This document shows, in pieces, positions 17,533 through 25,277 of a stretch of 64,000 nucleotides of DNA. The translations under genes were made by a program, and so were the position numbers. Position 1 is the first letter of the stretch; every line of letters starts with the position of its first letter. The notes beneath the pieces were generated by a model. The model did not search any database. It was given only the letters and a program-made list of their open reading frames with translations, and was not told the DNA's origin. Source of the stretch: Chitinophaga sancti (lineage in GTDB: Bacteria; Bacteroidota; Bacteroidia; Chitinophagales; Chitinophagaceae); NCBI RefSeq assembly GCF_034087045.1, contig NZ_CP139247.1:3932001-3996000 (forward strand), written 5' to 3'.

Positions 17533-17740
17533 GGAATATGGCAGCAAGCTGGATGAAACGATTTCTTTTTTATCAGCTGAGTAGGGAATATGGCGGCAAG
17601 TTGGATGAAACGATTTCTCCTTTGTCAGGTGAGTAGGGAATATGGCAGTAAGCTGGATGAAACGATTTCTTCTTTGTCAGGTGAGTAGGGAATATGGCAG
17701 CAAGTGGATGAAACGATTATTTTTTTGTCAGCTGAGTAGG
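17494..17740 (+). repeat. Tandem array, 52-bp unit x about 5, seeded by the HEAT gene 3' end
   Basis: Units start at 17494, 17546, 17598, 17650 and 17702 (the last partial and one base shorter). Each reads roughly AAGCTGGATGAAACGATTTC, then a CTTTGTCAGGTGAGTAG segment and GGGAATATGGCAGC. Unit 1 encodes the C terminus of the HEAT protein (KLDETISSLSGE) and its TAG stop, so the stop codon is repeated in every unit. Because 52 is not a multiple of 3, copies fall in different frames. Array and spacer occupy the 400 bp up to the map gene. Confidence 0.92.
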
Positions 17741-17893
17741 CCGCAGTGAATGTCGGGCGTGCCATTGCCACCTTTGATCATTTCATGTGCTGATAGTTGT
17801 ATTGTATGTGATATAGCGAAGCAACGCTACAGGAGAGAGGGGAGTTGCTGGTGCGAGAGATCCAAAATTACTGGTGTGAGCGGTCCCAAAGGA

Positions 17894-17925
17894 AAAGCCT
17901 TCAGATCGGGTGATCTGAAGGCTTT
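17894..17925 (-). terminator. Terminator of the map operon
   Basis: A 14-bp stem (AAAGCCTTCAGATC with GATCTGAAGGCTTT) with a 4-nt loop, followed on the minus strand by TTCC. It lies 8 bp past the methionine aminopeptidase stop. Confidence 0.75.
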
Positions 17926-17932
17926 GAAAATC

Positions 17933-18697
17933 CTAATTCAATATCCCATTCATCTCCGTCAATATCAACGGTTGCCCATCCGTCACCACAATCGTATGCT
18001 CATGCTGCGCCATAAATCCACCTCTTTCACCTACCATTGTCCATCCATCATTCAACTCAGTTGCATAAGATGAATTTGTGGAAATAAACGTCTCAATTGC
18101 CACCACTGAATTTTTCTTAAATCGTCTCTTATCTCCCTTGTTTCTATAACAAAGCAGCTCTCCCGGCTCTTCATGCAACCCTCTACCAATTCCATGTCCA
18201 CCAAGGTTCTTAATCACTTTATACCCTCTCTTCTTCGCCTCCGTCTCTATCAGTAAACCAATATCCGCTATTTTTACACCACCTCTGATCGTATTCAACG
18301 CCTTCCGTAGAATCTCTTTCGATGCATCCACCAGTTTCTGATGTTGATGCACATCTTCCCCAATTACAAATGATCCGCCATTATCCGCCCAAAAACCATT
18401 CAGCTCTGCAGAAACATCTATATTGATCAAATCACCATCTTTTAAAATTCTTTTTTCTGAAGGAATACCATGGCAAAACTCATTATCCACACTAATGCAA
18501 GTCCAACCCGGGAATCCATAGGTTAAATAAGGCGCTGATTTAGCACCAAAGTCTGCCAGGATCTTCGCCCCATATTCATCCAGCTCCTTAGTACTCATGC
18601 CCGGTTTGGCATAGTTCGTCATTTCCTTCAATGTATATGCAACAGCTTCACTCGCTTTTTGCATGCCGAATAATTCGGATTCTTTTGTTATTGACAT
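17933..18697 (-). CDS. map: Type I methionine aminopeptidase
   Basis: This 254-aa enzyme removes the N-terminal methionine from nascent proteins. All five metal ligands of the pita-bread fold are in place: D94 (INIDVSAEL), D105 (FWADNGG), H168 (GGHGIGRGLHEEP), E202 (AIETF) and E233 (QHEHTIVV), at almost the same positions as in the E. coli enzyme. It lacks the N-terminal zinc-finger extension. It is the second gene of a two-gene unit, 5 bp after a GyrI-like gene. Because Bacteroidota often carry more than one map gene, this may be a paralog. Confidence 0.93.
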   Translation of the reverse strand: MSITKESELFGMQKASEAVAYTLKEMTNYAKPGMSTKELDEYGAKILADFGAKSAPYLTYGFPGWTCISVDNEFCHGIPSEKRILKDGDLINIDVSAELNGFWADNGGSFVIGEDVHQHQKLVDASKEILRKALNTIRGGVKIADIGLLIETEAKKRGYKVIKNLGGHGIGRGLHEEPGELLCYRNKGDKRRFKKNSVVAIETFISTNSSYATELNDGWTMVGERGGFMAQHEHTIVVTDGQPLILTEMNGILN

Positions 18698-18702
18698 ACT
18701 TT

Positions 18703-19152
18703 TTATTTTGTCGCTATATAGATATCAACTTCTGAATTGTCTCCCTGTTGAGATTTTTCACCGTAGACTTCAAAATCATAGGTGTATTTCCTGTTCAGTT
18801 CCGCATCTCTCTGCCAGATGTCCATCCAGCAATTGCCTACCGCAGCAGGCATCGCACCTTTTGCTGTGAATTTCTGAAACTGTTCCGGTTGAAATTCGCG
18901 GCCGGTCAATCCTTCGGGAATTTCATCCAGCGTAGTTACCGGAACTCCGATGATGGTGGTGTATTCTTCTGTATAATTGCTTTTATAATCAGTATATATA
19001 GAGAGGATTTCTCCTGATTGCTTATTCGGTATTTTCTCAAATACATTTTCAGCAAAGAACTGTCCCCATAATTTACCTAAGTCCTGCATTGCCTGACCGT
19101 CCTTATTTGTTGTTCTGACTGTAATGCCGATAACCTTAAATCCGTTTTTCAT
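18703..19152 (-). CDS. GyrI-like/effector-binding domain protein
   Basis: This 149-aa stand-alone GyrI-like (AraC effector-binding) domain has the usual first strand (KVIGITVRT), a central EYTTIIGVPV and GREFQPEQFQKFTAKGAMPA, then a C-terminal strand DFEVYGEK. Such domains bind small amphipathic ligands or, in GyrI itself, DNA gyrase. It has no DNA-binding part. Co-transcribed with map (5-bp gap). Confidence 0.75.
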   Translation of the reverse strand: MKNGFKVIGITVRTTNKDGQAMQDLGKLWGQFFAENVFEKIPNKQSGEILSIYTDYKSNYTEEYTTIIGVPVTTLDEIPEGLTGREFQPEQFQKFTAKGAMPAAVGNCWMDIWQRDAELNRKYTYDFEVYGEKSQQGDNSEVDIYIATK

Positions 19153-19226
19153 ATTTTACATAAAAGATTCATGTAAAGATAGGATATATAATTTGTACAA
19201 TATAATACTCGTGTACACCTCTGTTA

Positions 19227-19560
19227 AGGCGTTATTTAGTCTTTGCATGCCTTTGTTCTTACTGAACTGTTATTTATCCTTTGCATGCCTTCTGGTCGTT
19301 CAGAACTGTTATTTATCCTTGCATATCTTCTGGTCGTCCTGAACTGTTATTTAGTCTTTGAATGCCTTCTGTTCGTCCTGAACAGTTATTTATCCTTTGC
19401 ATGCCTTCTGTTCTTCCTTAACTGTTATTTATCCTTGCATATCTTCTGTTCGTCCTGAACAGTTATTTATCCTTTGCATGCCTTCTGGTCGTTCTGAACT
19501 GTTATATATCCCTGCATATCTTCTGTTCTTCCTGAACCATTATCTGGTCTTCGAATATGC
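19227..19560 (-). repeat. Tandem array, 38/39-bp unit x about 8, seeded by the HxlR gene 3' end
   Basis: Full units start at 19265, 19304, 19342, 19381, 19420, 19458 and 19497, with lengths mostly alternating between 39 and 38 bp and partial copies at both ends. The plus-strand consensus is AACTGTTATTTATCCTTTGC then ATGCCTTCTGTTCGTCCTG. The HxlR gene ends inside the last unit: its final codons and TAA stop (TTATCTGGTCTTCGAATATG on the plus strand) are a variant of TTATTTAGTCTTTGAATGCC in the array. The 13-codon period produces long spurious open frames that I do not call as genes. Confidence 0.92.
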
Positions 19561-19917
19561 TAAACTTTTCCTGATCCGCTCCCTATGCTGTTCCCCCCAA
19601 GCCCCCAATTCACGCAGCACATCTTTCAATGAATGACTATATTCCGTAGCTTCATAAATAATCGTCACCGGCGTAGTCGGGTATACATTCCTTGTAACAA
19701 ACTCATTTAACTCCAGGTCTTTTAATTCCTGTGCCAGCACCTTAGGCGATATCCCACTCACTGCATGCTGGATCTCATTAAACCGTTTCGCAGATTGTAC
19801 AAGACTTAAAATAACCGGTAGTTTCCACTTGCCGCCAAGAACATACAGTGCATCCAGCACATATTTCAGCGAGTCTGCGCACGCTTCTTTTCCCGGGATA
19901 TTATCATCAGTGATCAT
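19540..19917 (-). CDS. HxlR-family transcriptional regulator
   Basis: This 125-aa winged-helix regulator of the HxlR/YodB type has a family-typical N-terminal Cys (ACADSLKYVLDAL) that can sense quinones or electrophiles, the DNA-binding core LGGKWKLPVILSLVQSAKRF and ISPKVLAQELKDLE, and the wing VTIIYEATEYSHSL. It is divergent from an azoreductase, a pairing known for YodB/AzoR1-type quinone-stress circuits, and very likely represses it. Its 3' end is embedded in a tandem array. Confidence 0.88.
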   Translation of the reverse strand: MITDDNIPGKEACADSLKYVLDALYVLGGKWKLPVILSLVQSAKRFNEIQHAVSGISPKVLAQELKDLELNEFVTRNVYPTTPVTIIYEATEYSHSLKDVLRELGAWGEQHRERIRKSLAYSKTR

Positions 19918-19921
19918 GCTG

Positions 19922-20002
19922 CAAAATTAAGCACTTTCCTGTATGTAAGTGCTTCCCTTTAGGTAAGTCGGAACTATTTACTGGTTGTCGCAAATATTTT
20001 TG
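19922..20002. promoter_or_regulatory. Divergent HxlR/azoR control region
   Basis: The inverted repeat AAGCACTT-N10-AAGTGCTT (19929-19954) is a good candidate HxlR operator. On the minus strand TAATTTTG (19929-19922) is a -7 element for the regulator and touches the repeat. On the plus strand TATTTTTG (19995-20002) is a -7 element for the azoreductase, 22 bp before its ATG. Neither has a convincing TTG at -33. Confidence 0.5.
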
Positions 20003-20023
20003 TGGCCTTAAAATATAGTTCTT

Positions 20024-20626
20024 ATGAAACGTGTTCTTCATTTAATTTCAAGTTTGCAGGGAGATACATCTTACAGCACCAAACTGAGCAAAGCGATCAT
20101 CAGTAAGGTGATTGAAAAATATCCAGGCAGTACAGTAGAAGAGGTGAATCTTGTTGAACAGGCAATACCACATATTACCCCAGCATTGTTGCAGACTATG
20201 TTCACACCCGGCGAACAACTGACTGCAGCAGCCAAGGAATTGCTACGTTACTCTGATGACGCTGTCAAACAATTAATGGCAGCAGATATTATCGTGATTG
20301 GTGCGCCATTGTACAACTTCACAATTCATTCTTCATTGAAGTCCTGGATAGACCATGTAACCCGTGCGGGTATCACATTTGGCTATAATGAAAATGGTCC
20401 GGCGGGAATGGTGACCGGCAAGAAGGTGTATGTAGCCATGTCATCAGGTGGTGTATATTCAGAAGGCCCCGGTAAACAGAATGACTTTGTAGCCCCTTAC
20501 CTGAAAGCGTTTCTGGGCTTTTTAGGAATGACGGATCTCACGGTATTCCGTGCAGAAGGTTTGAAAGTACCCGGCATCAAAGAAACGGCCCTTGAAAAAG
20601 GGATTGAGAGTATCGTGATCGACTGA
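20024..20626 (+). CDS. azoR: FMN-dependent NADH:quinone oxidoreductase / azoreductase
   Basis: This 200-aa flavodoxin-like enzyme of the AzoR family reduces quinones and azo compounds by two-electron transfer. Visible features are the FMN phosphate loop (ISSLQGDTSYSTKL), the IGAPLYNFTIHSSLKSWIDH segment that packs the flavin, and AMSSGGVYSEGP near the active site. Length matches the family. It is divergent from an HxlR regulator, consistent with induction by quinones or other electrophiles. Its last codons (GIESIVID) and stop seed a downstream repeat array. Confidence 0.9.
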   Translation: MKRVLHLISSLQGDTSYSTKLSKAIISKVIEKYPGSTVEEVNLVEQAIPHITPALLQTMFTPGEQLTAAAKELLRYSDDAVKQLMAADIIVIGAPLYNFTIHSSLKSWIDHVTRAGITFGYNENGPAGMVTGKKVYVAMSSGGVYSEGPGKQNDFVAPYLKAFLGFLGMTDLTVFRAEGLKVPGIKETALEKGIESIVID

Positions 20627-20920
20627 TTGAGGGGATCTGATTGATTGGTTGAGAGTATCTGGATCGATTGATTGAGAGTATCTTGATTGATTGGTTGAGA
20701 GTATCGTGATCGACTGATTGAGGGGATCTGATAGATTGGTTGAGAGTATCTTGATTGATTGGTTGAGAGTATCGTGATCGACTGATTGAGGGGATCTGAT
20801 CGATTGGTTGAGAGTATCTTGATTGATTGGTTGAGAATATCTTGATCGACTGATTGAGAGTATCTTGATAGATTGATTGAGAGTATCGTGATTGATTTGT
20901 TGACTGGTTGACTGATACTT
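20604..20920 (+). repeat. Tandem array, 22/23-bp unit x about 14, seeded by the azoR 3' end
   Basis: The unit TTGAGAGTATCTTGATTGAT plus GG/GA starts at 20604 inside the last codons of azoR, whose TGA stop lies in the first unit. There is a higher-order period of about 67-68 bp: the three-unit block (GTATCGTGATCGACTGA, GGGGATCTGAT..., GTATCTTGATTGATTGG) recurs. The final copies decay towards 20920. Confidence 0.92.
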
Positions 20921-20925
20921 AGAGT

Positions 20926-20968
<43 letters not shown>

Positions 20969-21005
20969 AGCGTGCTTGAGCGTATCGGATCAATAGATTG
21001 TTATT

Positions 21006-21139
21006 AAACCAATACCTTTCCGGGGGCGTGTGTCGTTTTGAATTGACTCAAGCCGGCCGCAGGCAACTGCACGGGAGATTCTGGTGATTTTCTTAGAAAA
21101 TTGAAATTGATACACTACCCTTTCCGGAGGTATTGGTTT
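21006..21139. mobile_element. 134-bp MITE-like element with degenerate terminal inverted repeats
   Basis: The left end AAACCAATACCTTTCCGG (21006-21023) and the right end CCGGAGGTATTGGTTT (21124-21139) are inverted repeats differing by a 2-nt gap. The similarity continues inward: GTGTGTCGTTTTGAATT on the left and, read inward from the right, GTGTATCAATTTCAATT. No open frame exists inside. The same inner motif occurs alone at 46901-46928. It looks like the two ends of an insertion sequence (IS21-like in style) without the transposase, or a derived MITE. The exact family is not established. Confidence 0.55.
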
Positions 21140-21168
21140 ATCGCCATAGTGGTTATATATTTACAGCT

Positions 21169-22209
21169 ATGGCAAAGAAAAGAAAAACACTCCCCAAAGA
21201 GTTTGAAGACCTGTTAAAGAGTGGTGATGTACAAGCGCTCAAAGATGTATTCACCAAATGCGAAATAGATGCCCGTGGCAGTTTTTATAAACATACTGCA
21301 TTGGCATTTGATCATTGTCCACATGAATTAGCCCAATGGTTAGTAGAACAGGGTGCGGATTTGCAAGCTACCGATACCTGGGGAAATACCCCGCTTCACC
21401 GTCGGTCACGTAGCAGATCCGGGAATATTTCATCGCTGTTGGAATTAGGTGCCGATGTGAATATGGCAAGTAATTACGGCGGTACCCCGCTACATGCAGC
21501 TGCGGAGGCGCATAATCCTGAAAATACAGCATTGTTATTAGCCCATGGTGCAAAAGTAGATATCATCAATATATATGGTTTGACTCCGTTAGAGTCTGCG
21601 TTGAAAACGTGTAGCAATATTGAAATTGTTAAAACCCTTGCGATTGCGAAATTGTATCGGGATGCGGGTGTGGCCTTCACAGCAAAGATGAAGGAGTTAG
21701 TGGCTGAAATAGGGAAGCGGTTTGAGTTTCACAGGGCCACATTCAATAAAGAGAGTGTGGAAGAAGTGAGCGCTGCATTGGAGGAACTTTATAGCCTGTT
21801 TGGTGCGGAGCCGGTGGCGAAGCGTGAGATGCATGATGGATCCTCTCCAATTATTCCTAAGGCTGCCAGCTGGGAAGATCAGCATGATGAACTATGGGCA
21901 ATGTTGGTGCCATCCAGCGGTCCGGCAGCCACTGTGCAGGGAGAGGTGATCCGGATATCAGGAAAGATTTCAAGGGAGTTGCAGGGGAATGGTGGCATTA
22001 ACTGGGATGATGATTTCAAGAAGATGGCGGATGCATTTCTTACATTTGTAGGTACAGGGAATGCGGTATCATATGATGAAACGGAAAAGATCGTGAAAGA
22101 GGTAAAACGTAAATCGGGTGATACTGACAGGATGCTTGAAATTGCAGTGAAGTGGGTGGTGGAGAATCCTATGCCGGTAAAACTTCCAGTTGTTGAATAC
22201 AAAAGATAG
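21169..22209 (+). CDS. Ankyrin-repeat protein
   Basis: This 346-aa protein starts at the ATG at 21169 (MAKKRKTLPKEFEDLL); an upstream in-frame start would lie within the end of the inverted-repeat element. Ankyrin repeats span about residues 20-160, with TDTWGNTPLHRRSRS, NYGGTPLHAAAEAHNPENTA and NIYGLTPLESAL. The C-terminal 180 residues are helical and not recognised. No signal peptide is seen, so it is probably a cytoplasmic protein-binding protein. A short gene follows after 2 bp. Confidence 0.82.
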   Translation: MAKKRKTLPKEFEDLLKSGDVQALKDVFTKCEIDARGSFYKHTALAFDHCPHELAQWLVEQGADLQATDTWGNTPLHRRSRSRSGNISSLLELGADVNMASNYGGTPLHAAAEAHNPENTALLLAHGAKVDIINIYGLTPLESALKTCSNIEIVKTLAIAKLYRDAGVAFTAKMKELVAEIGKRFEFHRATFNKESVEEVSAALEELYSLFGAEPVAKREMHDGSSPIIPKAASWEDQHDELWAMLVPSSGPAATVQGEVIRISGKISRELQGNGGINWDDDFKKMADAFLTFVGTGNAVSYDETEKIVKEVKRKSGDTDRMLEIAVKWVVENPMPVKLPVVEYKR

Positions 22210-22211
22210 AT

Positions 22212-22388
22212 ATGTTCTCATTTTTTAAGAAAAGTAAAGTAAGTATTCAATCTGCCAGGATCCCTGATTTTGGTTGGAAGAAGATCAGAGAGGACTTTTT
22301 ATCGCAGGTGAGACACTATGTTAACCTGATTGAAAATGAGGTGCAATGGGGTACGGAAATTGATAAATTGGAACATTTTGAAAGATAA
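22212..22388 (+). CDS. Small protein of 58 aa, unknown, possibly a truncated gene
   Basis: This is a short frame starting 2 bp after the ankyrin gene stop (MFSFFKKSKVSIQSARIPDF at its start). It contains PDFGWKKIREDFLSQ and ends LEHFER, overlapping the next gene. The tight coupling suggests translation with the ankyrin gene. The beginning looks like the start of a longer protein cut short. I do not recognise it. Confidence 0.45.
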   Translation: MFSFFKKSKVSIQSARIPDFGWKKIREDFLSQVRHYVNLIENEVQWGTEIDKLEHFER

Positions 22389-22944
22389 ATCAAATGGCTA
22401 TGATAATATAGCCGAATTATATTCCCGACACAGGGGGGCCACTGGCTCGGCTACAGTCAGGGCCTGGGCGCAGTCTTTTGCCAAAGGCGCAGTAATACTT
22501 GATTTGGGATGCGGCACTGGCATTCCGGTTACGAAAATATTGCTGGAAGCGGGGTTGAAGGTGTATGCAGTAGATGCATCTGCAAAAATGGTAGCGGCTT
22601 TTCAGGATAACTTTCCGGATGTACCTGTGGAATGCGAGTCGGTAGAGGAGTCTAAGTTTTTAAATTTTAAGTATGATGGCATTATCGCTATTGGCGTAAT
22701 ATTTTTATTGGATGAAGAAGTACAACGATCACTTATTGCCAGGATGGCCGCAGCGTTAAATGCTAATGGAAAGTTATTGTTTACCGCCCCTTTGCAAAAG
22801 GTAGCCTGGCAGGATGTAATGACCGCACAAACCTCAAGGTCTTTAGGTGCAGAAGAATACAAAAAACTGTTGCAGGCAGCTGGTTTATCCCGTGTGGAAG
22901 AATTTGAAGATGAGGGCGGAAATCATTATTTTAGTGGTATATGA
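22378..22944 (+). CDS. Class I SAM-dependent methyltransferase
   Basis: This 188-aa methyltransferase has motif I ILDLGCGTGIPVTKIL, then VYAVDASAKMVAAF and NGKLLFTAP. I place the start at TTG 22378 (giving MKDKSNGYDNIAELY) because related proteins, as I recall them, begin with the sequence KD-SNGYD. An in-frame ATG at 22336 is the alternative. The start overlaps the stop of the preceding small frame, and the stop overlaps the next frame by 4 bp. The substrate is unknown. Confidence 0.8.
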   Translation: MKDKSNGYDNIAELYSRHRGATGSATVRAWAQSFAKGAVILDLGCGTGIPVTKILLEAGLKVYAVDASAKMVAAFQDNFPDVPVECESVEESKFLNFKYDGIIAIGVIFLLDEEVQRSLIARMAAALNANGKLLFTAPLQKVAWQDVMTAQTSRSLGAEEYKKLLQAAGLSRVEEFEDEGGNHYFSGI

Positions 22945-23162
22945 AAATTGATAACCCAGCCTTCAACTATGACAAGTCGGGGCAAAAATATGTCATTTAC
23001 AGACAGACCGATCCATGCATTGAAGCCTTTATCCACCAGCAATTATCAGATGCCAGAACGATCCTGAATGTTGGCGCACGAGCAGGCTCTTACGAACCGC
23101 AGGATAAGTATGTAGTTCCGGTAGAACCTTTCATCACGATGCGGCAACAAAGGCAATCATAA
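22941..23162 (+). pseudogene. Fragment of a second SAM-dependent methyltransferase
   Basis: 73 codons resemble the first quarter of a class I methyltransferase of about 250 residues: YDKSGQKYVIYRQTDPCIEA, then ILNVGARAGSYEPQD, in which the usual GAGAGSYEP has become GARAGSYEP, and VVPVEPFITMRQQR. The rest of the enzyme is absent. From 23163 to 23291 the same strand holds an unidentified open stretch (ELIFIKRWYEINNILHFEK, ending REKS and TAA) with no start codon, probably another gene remnant. Confidence 0.7.
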
Positions 23163-23288
23163 AGAACTGATCTTTATTAAAAGATGGTATGAAATAAATA
23201 ACATTTTACATTTTGAGAAGGTTATCCTGCAATCAATGGAACAAGGTGATGAGCAGCTATTGGATAGTCATAGAGACAGGGAGAAGAG

Positions 23289-23858
23289 CTAACGGATTTT
23301 TCTCCTTATTCTGCTAAGTGATGATTGAGTGATACCTAAATATGAAGCTAAATAGGATAATGGTATTCTATTGGCCATTGTAGGAAAGTTTCTCAAAAAC
23401 ATCAGGTAGCGTTCGGTGGCATCTTCTGCCATCATCGGACTGATCCTGTTTACTTTTTCCGCCAGTCCTTTTGCTGTTATTTTGGCAATAATCGCATCCC
23501 AGCTGATGATGGTCATAGACAATTCTTCCATGGCAGTTTTAGACAGGACTAAATATTCACAATCGGTGATGGCCTGTATATACTCAGTAGAAGGAATACC
23601 CTGGTTATAATTGTTTACATCGGCGATAAAGTTATTTTCGTCAAGGAAGTATTTCGTGATCTCATCGCCTTTGTTGTTGTAGTAGCAAACCCGCATAATT
23701 CCATCCAGCAAGAAGATGATTTCACGGGGTATTCTACCCGCTTCGTGATAATATTCATCTTTTTTGGTTGTTTTTAGCACAGCTTTGCTTGTAATCATCT
23801 CAATCTGCTGTTGATTGAGATGACCAAAATGTAATAGGTAATTGATCAGTTGTTCCAT
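23289..23858 (-). CDS. Crp/Fnr-family transcriptional regulator
   Basis: This 189-aa regulator has a cyclic-nucleotide-binding-like beta-roll (residues about 20-120; EIIFLLDGIMRVCYYNNKGD) and a C-terminal helix-turn-helix (LSYLASYLGITQSSLSRIRR). It is translated 6 bp after the SDR gene and likely co-transcribed, so it may control that gene. Ligand not evident; many Bacteroidota proteins of this kind do not bind cAMP. Confidence 0.87.
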   Translation of the reverse strand: MEQLINYLLHFGHLNQQQIEMITSKAVLKTTKKDEYYHEAGRIPREIIFLLDGIMRVCYYNNKGDEITKYFLDENNFIADVNNYNQGIPSTEYIQAITDCEYLVLSKTAMEELSMTIISWDAIIAKITAKGLAEKVNRISPMMAEDATERYLMFLRNFPTMANRIPLSYLASYLGITQSSLSRIRRKIR

Positions 23859-23864
23859 GTGTAG

Positions 23865-24665
23865 CTATTTCATTTGACTCATCAGCAATTTGTCAAACAA
23901 TTTATCAGACAATATTTTTCTCATGAACAGCATGGGTTTTGCCATTGCACCTCCAATATACCTTGTTTTTGGATGTGTTGCTTCAATTCCTTTTTTAATC
24001 AGTTTGGCGATCACAATTGCTTCAGCTGAGTTCTTTTCCATGTCGTCATACATCTTCAGCAGGCTATTCGCCAGACCTTTATATGCCGTATTTCCGGAAA
24101 CGCGCATCAGTTCCTTACCACCAATCCCCATCATTTCAGATTTGGTGCCGCCGGGTTCAATGACAATGACATCGATACCAAATTGTCTGACTTCATTACG
24201 AAGGCAATCGCTCATTCCTTCTATGGCAAATTTACTGGCATGGTACCATGCGCCCATTGGCAGACCGACTTTACCACCTACAGAAGAGATGTTGACGATC
24301 TTTCCGTACTTGTTTTCCCGCATGCCAGGTAGTACCAGTTGTATTAATCTTGCTACACCAAAGAGGTTGATTTCCATCTGGTTTTTCGCTTCTGACAAAG
24401 GTACGTCTTCCAGTGCACCGTAGGAGCCCAGGCCCGCGCTGTTAATGAGGATATCAATATTGCCGGTTTGTGCTACACAAGCAACGATACTATCGTCTTT
24501 TGTCACATCCAGCTTAATTGGTTTGATACCATATGCCTGCAGGGCCTGGAGCATTTCCATACGGCGTGCAGCGCCATATACATTGTAGCCGTTTTGTGCC
24601 AGATAAATAGCGGTTGCTTTACCAATTCCGGAGCTGGCCCCGGTGACCAATACTGTTTTCGACAT
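23865..24665 (-). CDS. SDR-family oxidoreductase
   Basis: This 266-aa classical short-chain dehydrogenase has TGASSGIGKATA, NSAGLGSYGAL, an active-site Ser in VNISSVGG and YHASK, all canonical. The C-terminal part with a Met-rich, basic end is typical of oxidoreductases acting on hydrophobic alcohols or ketones. First gene of a two-gene unit with the Crp-type regulator. Confidence 0.88.
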   Translation of the reverse strand: MSKTVLVTGASSGIGKATAIYLAQNGYNVYGAARRMEMLQALQAYGIKPIKLDVTKDDSIVACVAQTGNIDILINSAGLGSYGALEDVPLSEAKNQMEINLFGVARLIQLVLPGMRENKYGKIVNISSVGGKVGLPMGAWYHASKFAIEGMSDCLRNEVRQFGIDVIVIEPGGTKSEMMGIGGKELMRVSGNTAYKGLANSLLKMYDDMEKNSAEAIVIAKLIKKGIEATHPKTRYIGGAMAKPMLFMRKILSDKLFDKLLMSQMK

Positions 24666-24724
24666 CGTTTTTAATTTTATGATGCGAAGGTAGACTGGCT
24701 GGAATTGGGATTATTTGCCATTTG

Positions 24725-24876
24725 GCAAAAAGGTAAAATGGCTGTTTGAAAAATTTAAATGGCTTTTAGAAAAAGTAAAATGGATTTTTAAAAGTTAAGA
24801 TGGGAGTCAAAAGTTCGAATGGCTATTTTAAAGCTAAGATGGCTGTTGTAAAAGTTAGAATGCCTGTTTTTCCTGC
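24725..24876 (-). repeat. Degenerate tandem array, about 20-bp unit x 7, seeded by the SnoaL-like gene 3' end
   Basis: On the minus strand the unit is approximately AACAGCCATTTTAACTTTTA. The first unit contains the last codons and TAA stop of the SnoaL-like gene (AAACAGGCATTCTAAC). Six further, more diverged copies follow up to about 24725. Units vary by one or two bases, so the array is older or faster-evolving than its neighbours. Confidence 0.8.
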
Positions 24877-25277
24877 CATTCGAATATGCCTATTCGTTTT
24901 GCAATCAGCCACTGGTTATTCCCGAAGATGTAATTATCGTAATAAATGGCACCGATTGTCGTCTTCACTTTCGCGCCAATCAGTGTAATCTGGCAATAAC
25001 ATGTTCCGGTAGCGGAATCGCCATCTATAGTTACCTTTTGCTGGCCATTGAAATGGTAGATCGTGTCGAAGTCTTTAAGGAAATTGGTAAAAGCAGATTC
25101 CATCTCTTTCCGGCCATTCAGTTTTAAGATAGGAGTCCCTTCAATAAAAGTTTCTGATATTCCATCGTCAGTAAATAGCTGCACCTGTGCGTGAACATCT
25201 TTTTTATCTCCCAGTATGGAAAGGGTATCGACCAGTTCCCGCAGGGCAAACCTATCTGCTAATTCCTTCATATTCAT
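24855..25277 (-). CDS. SnoaL-like / nuclear transport factor 2-fold protein
   Basis: This 140-aa protein with the NTF2 fold begins LADRFALRELVDTLSILGDK and continues VQLFTDDGISETFIEG and NFLKDFDTIYHFNGQQKV. Such proteins are small-molecule isomerases, hydratases or simply binding proteins; the catalytic residues cannot be assigned. The gene lies downstream of the MDR oxidoreductase on the same strand, and its first codons are included in the 85-bp repeat between the two genes. Confidence 0.8.
   Translation of the reverse strand: MNMKELADRFALRELVDTLSILGDKKDVHAQVQLFTDDGISETFIEGTPILKLNGRKEMESAFTNFLKDFDTIYHFNGQQKVTIDGDSATGTCYCQITLIGAKVKTTIGAIYYDNYIFGNNQWLIAKRIGIFEWQEKQAF

Noticed and set aside
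19243..19636. Several overlapping plus-strand frames with a 13-residue periodic sequence (LFILCMPSGRSEL-like)
   Set aside because: They arise from the 39-bp tandem array (13 codons per unit) and overlap the HxlR gene on the other strand; no promoter or start context supports a repeat protein.
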